A stretch of 56,700 nt of DNA. Source: Zygnema circumcarinatum. Lineage: Eukaryota; Streptophyta; Zygnematophyceae; Zygnematales; Zygnemataceae. Below are positions 48,701-56,700 of this stretch, piece after piece. Below the pieces are notes generated by a model, which had not been told where the DNA came from, made no database searches, and saw only the letters and a program-made list of their open reading frames with translations. The stretch's first letter is position 1, and each line of letters starts with the position of its first letter. The position numbers were made by a program, and so were the translations under genes. Location: the NCBI GenBank assembly GCA_037447605.1, contig CM074807.1, positions 4,230,680 to 4,287,379 of the forward strand, written 5' to 3'.

Positions 48701-51013
48701 TTAAGTTAGCGAAGGCTCGGATCTAAGGGTGGGGTTGGTTTGAAAACGAGCTGGGGAATGAGGAACATAGAGGAGGAATACGTGGTGTCGCATTGTGTGC
48801 CAGAGGAAATAGTGAGCCCTCTGTGGCGCAGTGCACCGACGAGCAATAAGGGCTGCCTGCAGCTCAAAGTGTAGAAGTAGTCTATAAGGTGACAGATCTT
48901 TCTATGGAAGGTTCTGGTGCATCTCATTTCCTGTTTTCGAGTGCTGTCTCGTGTCTTATCAGTAGTTGTCCATATGTCGTGCTGTAGTCAGCAGTGCAGT
49001 GCCACTGATGCAACGGGTCGCCCTGGCAAATTGTATGTGACCGGGTCTGGAATAAATGAACGTTCCCTACCGCAAGTAGGCTTTCGTCGTCAACGGCAAA
49101 ACTGTCTATTCAGTTGTAACGAGCGTTTGTGAGCGTGGATGATGTCATGCAAGCAGGTCTGATGGCATGGCATGGAACGGGTGCTTTGATTGGCGACTGT
49201 CGCCTGAAGCTTGTGCGAGGGTCCCGAAGGGGCCTGCAAGGAGACTGCAAATGTGAAGAACAAGAATGATGTAGTTGTTCGAGAAGTGCCGGCCTTTGGA
49301 TTTTTAATGCTTATTGCGTACGTGTAATTCACACGTAACATGCTAGCAAATAGCTGCTTCGGGCTGCTCAGCTCGATAAAGTGACATTCACTTCTGCTTC
49401 AATGGATCAAAATCAGGGCGATGTGGGCTGCATCCCACAAAAAAGTTGTCCGCGGAAGATAAAAAAGTATATCATCGCTTATTGCAGTCATCAAATTTTT
49501 GAAATACGCGCGCGACACCACACGGTGGTTACGCGCCCGAGTTTGAGTGGCGGCATGCGCCACGCCGCGCCTTCGGTAGGCACCGCCCCGCAGTCAGATG
49601 CCTCCCGTGCCGTATCGTACCTTGGCGGTTCACAAAGGTACGGTACGGGAGGCACTGCAATAGGAATTTTGAAAAAACGTAATGAACTTGCATTGATCTC
49701 CCGATAGTTTTTAGGGTTTTTACAAAGGGAAGAAGAAATAGCGTTGATCTCACGATGGCAAGGCTATCAAATGTACAGGGATAAAATCGATATGGGGAAC
49801 CAAAGGAATCGGTCACAAAGGCCACACAACAAAGACCTCAGGACAAAAAGAAATAGCCTAGAAACGGAAATCTACTTCTAGGCTTCGACAACACGGCACG
49901 AAAGTCGCCGACATGTGGCACGCCACTCGAAGGGAGGGGCGGGAGGCCACCGGGACGGGACGGGACGGGACGGGCACCGACAACGGCGGCACGGCGGAGG
50001 ATGACGGGAGCGACCACGGAAATGCGCTGGCGATAAAAAGCGGCGAGCATCGGCGGAGGAGGAGAGGAGGGCTTCCTTCCTTCCTTCCGGGGCCGTGCGC
50101 GCATCTCCACGGAGCGATGGGCGCACGCACGCACGCACGCACTGGCGAATCGAGGACACCCAACAATCTCGACAGCCATCGGAACAAACTCGTCGGCAGA
50201 GCCAGAGGCAGAGCCGCGGCGAGAGATGAAGAAGGGAGGGAGGAAGGGCCGCTGCTGCGGGCTTTTGGGGTGTTTGGCCATCGGGAGGTCAATGCGAGCT
50301 CGGAGACAATTTATCCCTCGCACGTGTGGAACCCACACGAGGGAGCCGGTCCGGTCCGGTCCGGTCCCGATGTCGCCGTGCGACTGCCTGACTGTTCACC
50401 CCGCCCGGTCGACAAAAACCGTACGAAACGAAACGGTACGAGTGTCCTTGGCGAGCAAAATTTGACGACGCGCGTAGACTCCTGGGTCCACGCGTTTTGC
50501 GATTCGCCAAAATCTCAGTGAACCGTGGATCCGAGGAAAACTCCATCTGAATATGACCGGTTTTTGACAGGCGGCGACCGTCCGTTCGTTCCATGTGGCA
50601 CTTCACTTAGCGTCGATTCGTTGCTGTCGACGAGGTTCTGGCTTTTGGGCTTTCGTTCCGACGGCCGGCCCTCTCAGTCAGCCGGTTAGTCAGTCAGTCG
50701 GTCAGTCAGTCCGTCAGTCAGTCAGTCAGTCAGTCAGTCTGTCTGTCGGACAGTCGGTCGCGACGGCCTCGCGAGGGCAACCAGAAGCCAAGCCGCCAAG
50801 CAAGGCGGAGAAGACACGGCGAGGATCAAGGCACGCGAGATCCACCGAACAGCGAAGGTCATCATTGCCTGCCGTTGCCCATAACTCTGATCGCGGCTTC
50901 CACTTGTCGCAGATCCACCTCACCACTACCATCTGCTCGGCGCAGCCTTCGCTTCCCCTTGAGTCCTTGACATCTGCCCGAACCGTCGCCTCCTCCGTGG
51001 TTCCCTGTTTGAT
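48701..51013. other. intergenic region, nothing gene-like recognised
   Basis: 3' flank of the START-domain gene. It has GGTACGG words (49635-49650), a GGGAC repeat (49950-49972), a CACG/GCAC run (50125-50140) and a GTCA tetramer array (50687-50750). ORFs of 100-200 codons (49838-50606) are in GC-rich sequence on both strands and carry no recognisable motif. Confidence 0.5.
50687..50750. repeat. (GTCA)n microsatellite
   Basis: Imperfect GTCA/GTCG/GTCT tetramers. Confidence 0.85.
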
Positions 51014-51154
51014 TAGTGGCGGATCCAGGATTTCTGCTGAGGGGAGACTAGGCCCTCGTTCAGCATAAAATGCATACGATAAAATAAAAAAAGTTGAAAT
51101 TTCAAAATCCGAGGGGGGCCAAAGCCCCCCCAATTTGTATATGCAGGTCCGCTA
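51014..51154. mobile_element. family E copy 1: small hAT-like MITE
   Basis: The left end TAGTGGCGGATCCAGGATTT and the right end GCAGGTCCGCTACT are imperfect inverted repeats. The interior carries GGGGGGCC and CCCCCC blocks. TAGTGGCGG-type ends resemble hAT termini. No clear target duplication found. Confidence 0.55.
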
Positions 51155-51275
51155 CTGCATTTGACCGCATCGCCTCCACGAAGGTGAATGTCAACTTCCA
51201 AACTCGTGAGAGCTGCCCATAAGGCACGTTCGTTAGACTTAGCAAAATTGTACGAAACATTATCCTTCAGTATCC

Positions 51276-51463
51276 GTGGCGGACATTCATATATAATTTG
51301 GGGGGCTTACCCCTCTCAGATTTTGAAAATTCAACTTTTGTTTATTTTCTCTTAAAAAAAAAAAAAAAAAAAATTCTCTTGTTTATTTTCTCTCTTTCTC
51401 TTATTTTATGCTTAAAGAGGGCTTAGCCGCCCCTCAGCAGAAACAATTCTGGATGTACCAGTG
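51276..51463. mobile_element. family E copy 2, opposite orientation
   Basis: Begins GTGGCGGACATTCATATATA, continues AATTTGGGGGGCTTACCCC, and ends CCCCTCAGCAGAAACAATTC...GTACCAGTG. These match the ends of copy 1 in reverse orientation. An A20-class homopolymer (51355-51373) lies inside. Confidence 0.5.
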
Positions 51464-52700
51464 CAGCGACCGACCCGAAGGGCGCCGGGCGGTCGCAAAT
51501 GCGCGCCAGCTCTCGGGCTAGCGGCGCTGGTCTGTCCGCGCGGCCGCCCTGGCGGGCAGGCCGTCAGCCTCCACCGCCGGATGAGCGCGCCGACGCTACC
51601 AGTGCCAGTTACAGCCACAGTTCCAGTTACAGTTCCAGTCGCAGTCGCAGCCAGAGGGCGCGCCGAGCCCGTCCCGTCCCATCCCTCGCCGCTTTCGCCC
51701 GCCCGTGCGCGCGCTGGTCCAGCCGTACGACCGTACGGCAGTTCGAGGTCTGCGCACGGATGGCCGCCCGCCGCCGCACCTGTTCCTCGACTCGTCGGCA
51801 CGGTTTGTCGCGTTGCGGCGGCGGCCGGCCTCGCGCTGTGCCGAAACACCGTTTCGTACCGTACGGTGGATCGCAGGCGTACGGCAGCTGAGTCCGTACT
51901 GTTAAGATTGCGGCTGTCGGCCCGCCCGCCCGCCTGCCCCCGTTGCCGTGCGCGGTGCACGCCCGCCCGCCCGCCCGCCCGCCCGCCGGCAGCCTCGGGG
52001 CGGAGCGGTCGGGGCCGTTCCGAGCCCGTCCGGTTGGCCTCGGCGAGCGGCCGCCCCGCACCGTCCCCTGCGCCGTACCGCCGGCTGTCCTTTCCGCATC
52101 GAGAGGTGAGCGACCGACAGGCGGCCGCCCGCCGTACAGCCACGTCGCCGGGCGGCGTGGCGGCTCGGCGAGCGCAGGATCCGACGGGTCGCGTCCCGCG
52201 CTCCGCCAGGCGATGCTCCGCGACCGAGCACGGGTGCGGGCGGGAGGGCGGGCGGACGGGCAGGCGGGGGGGACCGATCCGATCTGCGGCTGCGCGGGCC
52301 GCCGCGCGGGAACTAGTATCTTCGCCCCCCTGCCCGGCCTGCCGGGCAGCCGAACTCGACGCCCATTGGCTTCCGTGAATATCCCGGGGCCGTACGGCCG
52401 GCCGGGCTTTTGAGGTCAACGCCTCTGCCACGTCGCCCGGCGTCTCCTTTCCGGCGCCCACGTGTCGCGGCGCGCCCGGCGGGGGGCCACGTCGCCGCCC
52501 GGCCTCGCTCGGATCCGCTGGCGAGCAACGAGCTCGCCCGCCCGCCGGTTTCAGACGCGCCACGCCTTGCCTCGCCATCATCCATGGCGCCCTCCCCGCC
52601 GCCCTCCTAACCGAGAAAGAAGGCGCGGAACTCGCGTGCCGCCACAGCTCATTACGCCCAATTGGAGGTTGAATTTGGAATCTGCGGTAGAGAGCTGCGC
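51464..52700. promoter_or_regulatory. GC-rich 5' flank of the RUP-like gene
   Basis: Very GC-rich, with GCCC repeats (51920-51990), CAGTTCCAGTTACAG repeats (51600-51650) and CCGTACGG palindromes at 51731, 51859 and 52390. A 432-codon minus ORF and a 305-codon plus ORF overlap here; both are low-complexity Arg/Pro/Ala sequence and are not called genes. Confidence 0.55.
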
Positions 52701-55155
52701 ATGGCCGCATGCCGACTCCTGCGCTGGGATGACGTCCTGGTGAGTACTTTCTGCCCGGGTAGGGGAGGTAGATAGCGAAGGAAAGAGATGGTCATAGTGA
52801 TGAGAGACCCCCCTGTATGCCTGTAAGGGGTACCTGACACTCGCAGAGCCTCCCTACAGGAGGGAGCAGGCTCTCCTTCACAAGTGGCTCTCGCCCAATG
52901 GGTGTCGCTTGTTGGAGTCGCGGACCTGACTGCCTTGTTTCCGGCCTTCCGCGCAGCTCACTGGCGATTCGTTCGAGGAGGCCGCATTCAAGCACGGCCT
53001 GCCGCAGTCAAAAAAGCTGTTCCATAGAGCTGCGGGAGGGGAGTCTCTCACCACGGCCGACGAGTGGATGCTCCTGGAAATGCCGTGTGGAGATGATCAG
53101 TCGGTGCCGTGCTTGCCGGGGGATGACCCCGCCGTGGCGGGCGATCTGGGGGCGGAGCTGCCGTCCATGGGGCCGCCGCCGGGTAGCGCGGGGGCCTGCG
53201 CGTGCCTCTGCGGGGAGGGGCGCCATGGCGGGGCCTGCGCCGGGCCGGTCGGAAGGGCTGCGGAGGAGGGCGGGACGCATGACAGGGCCGCGTGGGGCCG
53301 GGAGAGTTGGAGCAGGTGGGCGCGGGGCTGGCGGGCGGGGAAGGTGCACCCGCTGGACGAGCAGGGCCAACTCGCGGAGCCGCCGAGCCTGCCCGGGGAC
53401 ATTGCGGGGGGGACTGTTGGCTGGACCATGCGGAGCAAGGGGTTGGAATGTGAAAGCGACGGGGACACAGGGGACCATGAGGGGGAAGGAGCGGGATCGG
53501 AACACAGGGACGGGGATGTAATGGAGGACTTAAGCAGAGAGGTGCGGGATGAGACGAGTGCGGAGTGGGTGACTTTGCAGGCCGCCGTGGCTGCAGGCGA
53601 GGACGGACTGAGGGAGCTGGGGATTGATGTGGTGGACGTTGAGGAGGAGAGGAGCACTTGGGAATGGAGATTTGAAGTGGAGGCCTCTCTTGGCTCTGCA
53701 GATGGTTACTGCGGTTCCTCGGACGTCATTGGGGCGGTGGACTTCGACCATGCTGGCGAGTTCTTTGCCACGGCGGGAATTGCCCGGAAGATGCGAATCT
53801 ACTCGCTCGCATCTGTGCTGGAGTGGTCGGAAGAGGAGAGGAGGGAGAGGGACAGCAGAGGAAGTAGGCGATGGGGAAGCGGGCAGGACGGGAGAGATGG
53901 TGAGGATGGGGACAGAGATGATGACTGGAGAGAAGAGGATGACGACGAGACTTGTGAGCAGAGACGGAATGAAAGGAAACAGGCATCGAGGAAACGGAAA
54001 ATGGGCAAACAGGGTCCGCACGGGGGGTTGGCCTTGATGGAGAGGGACAACGTAGCTAGAGCAATCGTCTGCACTCCGGCAAAGCTTAGTAGTGTGAAAT
54101 GGGTTCCAGGCTCCACATCCACCATTGGCTGCGGAGACTACGACGGGGTGGTGGCAGAATGGGACCTGGAGAAGGGTCTGACGGTGTGCGAGCGGGACGA
54201 GCACGCGGGGCAGCGCGTGTGGAGCATCGACTACTCCCGCCGCGGCCCCTCCGCCCTCTGCGCCTCCGCGGCGGACGACGGCGCGGTGCGGCTCTGGAGC
54301 GCGGGCGCCGAGCGCAGCGCCGCGGTCCTGAGGGTCCCCTCGGGGCGCGCCGCCTGCTGCGCGGAGTTCAGCCCCGCGGCGGACCACGTCCTCGCCGTCG
54401 CCAGCGCGGAGATGGGCGGCGTGCACCTCTACGACCTGCGCCGCCTCGCGGAGCCCCTGCAGAGCTTCCGCGGGCACACGCGCACCGCCAGCTATGTGCG
54501 CTTCATGGGGCCCTCTCTGCTGGCGTCGGCCTCCATCGACAGCACCGTGCAGCTGTGGGACGTCACAGCACCAGTGTCGCTCGCCTCAGGATTTGGGAGC
54601 AGAGAAGCTGCCCGGCCTCGTAGGGAACTGGGAGTAGCCAAAGCAAGGTCCGCGTCACTGGGAGACCGGCACAATGCGAGTCCAACTTCTGTAAATCGGA
54701 AGGTGCTGCCCGCCGAAACGGCAGGGTCCCTTCCGGAAAGTCCGTACAGGGTTGGATCAGATCTGGATCCCTCTCCAGAAACGTGCAGGAAGGCTTTGCA
54801 AGCCCCCCCCCAGGGAAAGGCGGTCGAGCCGGTGGCTGTGTTCAAGGACCATCACAACGTACGCAATTTCGTGGGTCTGGCGGTGAAAGGCTCCTCATAC
54901 GGAGGGCTGCTGGCCTGCGGGTCAGAGACGAACGAGGTGGTGGTCTACCAATACTCGCAAGTGGGCCATGCTTCCAAGCAGCTCCTCTCTCTTCCATTCT
55001 CTATGTCGGGGCCCCAGGCACCTGCCCGTCCAAACCAGAGAGGCCCTTTTGTCAGTGCTGTATGCTGGCGACAGACTCAGGGCGATTGTACTTTGGTAGC
55101 TGCCAATTCAGAAGGGATAGTGCGAGTGATAGTCGGTAGGCAAGAAGCTCTTTGA
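52701..55155 (+). CDS. RUP: RUP-like WD40 protein (UV-B photomorphogenesis repressor family)
   Basis: Two exons: 52701-52739 (MAACRLLRWDDVL) and 52957-55155, giving 745 residues. In plants RUP1/RUP2 bind UVR8 and return it to the inactive dimer, and they relate to COP1/SPA propellers. The propeller starts near residue 248 (TWEWRFEVEAS). Signatures include DVIGAVDFDHAGEFFATAGI, ARKMRIYSL, ICTPAKLSSVKW, GDYDGVVAEWDLEKGL, RDEHAGQRVWSIDY, VRNFVGLAVKG, LACGSETNEVVVYQY and SAVCWRQTQGDCTLVAANSE. The last two sit at the COP1/RUP-typical C-terminal blades. It departs from the short plant RUPs (about 370 residues) in three ways: a roughly 245-residue N-terminal extension, an acidic/basic insertion in blade 1 (with SRKRKMGKQ, a possible nuclear signal), and a roughly 80-residue Ser-rich insertion before FKDHHNVRNF. 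No kinase, RING or coiled coil is seen, so SPA or COP1 identity is unlikely. Confidence 0.85.
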
Positions 55156-56480
55156 GCGGAGTCACGCAGAGGCCTTCGGTCAGCTCGGGGTGCGGCGCGC
55201 CGCGCTGTCAATTTATTTGAGGGGAGTGCGGCTGGCGGGCTGGCCGGCTGGCTGGCTGGCTACAATTTGCCCTTTGCCGCGAGGAGAGTAGGGACGTAAA
55301 CCGCGACGAGGTTGTTGCGAGTGGCGCCGCCTCCACGTTTGTTCAGATAATTCCTTTCAATATAAAGTTCTTGTACAGCATGTTTAGACTAGGTGTGCTG
55401 CAACAGCTTAAGTTTTTCGAATAGTTATCCAGAAGTGCTGAAGATTTGTTCTTGACGACAAAAGGATTGGAATACCTCGAGTCTCTCCCCATTTAGAAAA
55501 GTTGTAATTTGTGGCCCAGGCCAGAGATGGGCTGGGTGAGTAATAAGTCTCTGGAGCGCTGTCAAGCATACATTTTTGCTAGTTATCAAAATTATTCAAA
55601 AATAGCCTTGAGTTCACTCCCTTCTCCACATCCCCATTGCTCCGGCTGTCCATTGAGTCTGTCTGGCCTCGCCACGACCATGCTCGTATCGCCCGGCTTC
55701 TCATTTAAAATGCACGTGCGGCAACACGTGGCATGCGACAGGGCAAGAAATTGCAAGGAGTTCCTCACTGGCCGTGACCGGAAAGCCCTTGCAGAAGCAT
55801 AACCAGTAGCAACATAGTTTTGGGTGGAGTGTCGTGAAGATGGGGGATGATTCAAGGGTGCGTTTTCAAAAATTATTGTCTTTCAATGTCACATCGTCAC
55901 CCTCTTTCGTCGAAGCTCCCGAGCTGTAAACCACGGCGAAGCGGCTTGTGAGTGTCAAGATGGGGTTTTGCAACTTTTCAACCTCCGCCCTCCGCAGGTG
56001 CAAACCGGTCGGAACGCGGACACATGCCGGAAGGTGTCGCCCGTTCGAGCCGCTCCTGCCAGCGAATAATGCCAAGGGAAAACTGCCCAGCGCGGACGCG
56101 GACTTCGTGTCCAGGTCGCATCTCGTGAAGCACCGAATAGCGAAGATTGGCTTTTCAGGGTTTTTGTGGATTTTAGGGTTTTTCTCGTGTGACTTACTGG
56201 GGACCGACATGGTCACTATAACGCGAGTACACTGTACGCGGAAAGGCCCTTCGGAGGGCCGCCTGCCAGGGCTCAATCCTATGAAACAAAAAATGAAAAA
56301 TCAAAAGTCAATGTGCATCAAAAAAATATAATTACATAGCGAGGCCTCTCGGCCGGCAGACTCTCAGCCGGCCGGCAGATTTTGCCGGCTGCTGCGATTT
56401 TGGTTTCCAGTTTTGGGACTTGTCAGGCGCCAGCTCCTAGGCTCCAGCCCACAGCCTTAAACCGTCCCGCAACTCCCCAA
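55156..56480. other. 3' flank, no gene recognised
   Basis: A GGCT array at 55225-55262 follows the RUP-like gene. ORFs of 90-136 codons on both strands (55509-56331) overlap each other and have no known motif. AGGGTTT words (56158-56185) resemble telo boxes. GCCGGC-rich palindromic words occur at 56350-56392. Confidence 0.45.
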
Positions 56481-56700
56481 GGGCCTCAGGCTCTTGTGGC
56501 CTGGGCCTCAGGCCTTGTGGCCTCTTGTGGCCTCAGGCCCTTGTGGCCCCAGGCCCTTGTGGCCTCTTTAGGCCTCTTGTGGCCTCTTTAGGGCCTCTTT
56601 GTGGCCCTTGTGGCCCCAGGCCTCAGGGCTCCTTGTGGCCTCAGGCCCTTGTGGCCCTTTGTGGCCTCAGGCCTCTTGTGGCCTCAGGCCTCAGGCTCCT
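56480..56700. repeat. CTTGTGGCCTCAGGC satellite, continues past the window
   Basis: Imperfect tandem units of about 15-20 bp built from TTGTGGCC, CTCAGG and CCCTTG/CTCTTTAGG. The array reaches the last base, so its full length is unknown. Confidence 0.88.

Noticed and set aside
51412-52710. 432-codon minus ORF and 305-codon plus ORF upstream of the RUP-like gene
   Set aside because: Both overlap in a GC-rich promoter. They are Arg/Ala/Pro-rich with no motif and contain microsatellite translations.
52701-55155. Identity as COP1 or SPA
   Set aside because: The C-terminal blades resemble COP1/SPA, but there is no RING, kinase-like domain or coiled coil, and the ARKMRIYSL / ICTPAKLSSVKW signatures fit RUP better.
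55866-56331. Opposed 136- and 127-codon ORFs
   Set aside because: The overlapping frames on both strands have no homologue I can name and no splice context.

Overview
The window is nuclear DNA of a green-lineage eukaryote, most likely a streptophyte alga or early-diverging land plant. The evidence is the mix of plant-type genes: a Ca2+-ATPase with an N-terminal calmodulin-binding region, a plant-type candidate GPCR, a RUP-type UV-B WD40 repressor and a plant-type START protein. Introns are numerous, short to medium in length, and nearly all end in GCAG. Promoters are very GC-rich with simple repeats, and there are several non-autonomous DNA transposons. Species cannot be fixed from the sequence. 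I saw no tRNA, rRNA, CRISPR array or organellar sequence. Exon models were made by eye from splice sites, phase continuity and protein similarity recalled from known families. Every exon set marked as phase-consistent was checked for reading frame.

Layout from left to right: (1) SGF11, the zinc-finger subunit of the SAGA deubiquitinase module, minus strand (949-3012). (2) A plus-strand gene of unknown function with a possible beta-trefoil region and a long coiled coil (about 6843-10013). (3) A 30-exon autoinhibited plasma-membrane-type Ca2+-ATPase, ACA/P2B, plus strand (11733-20182). (4) A conserved small protein of unknown function with a zinc-ribbon-like CxxC...CxxC motif, minus strand (21522-25292), which faces (5) a seven-transmembrane CAND6/7-like (lung 7TM/GOST family) protein, plus strand (25665-30427), across a 372-bp divergent promoter. 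(6) A transposon graveyard (31079-34453) with at least four families of inverted-repeat elements, three of them nested inside one another with clear target-site duplications. (7) A mitochondrial-looking HAD 5'-nucleotidase of the NT5DC2/3 type, plus (34689-39394). (8) Ribosomal protein uL5 (RPL11), minus (41112-44062), divergent from (9) a membrane-anchored START-domain protein, plus (45391-48700), whose first exon carries a 10-N gap that looks like an assembly artefact. (10) A RUP-like WD40 protein with a long N-terminal extension, plus (52701-55155). The right edge (from about 56480) runs into a GGCCTC/TTGTGG-rich tandem satellite.

The genes do not form one pathway. They are unrelated housekeeping and signalling genes: chromatin, Ca2+ export, Golgi/plasma-membrane receptor, nucleotide metabolism, translation, lipid transfer and UV-B response. 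What they do share is promoter style. The 8-bp palindrome CCGTACGG occurs at least 13 times in the window, where about one is expected, mostly in GC-rich 5' flanks.
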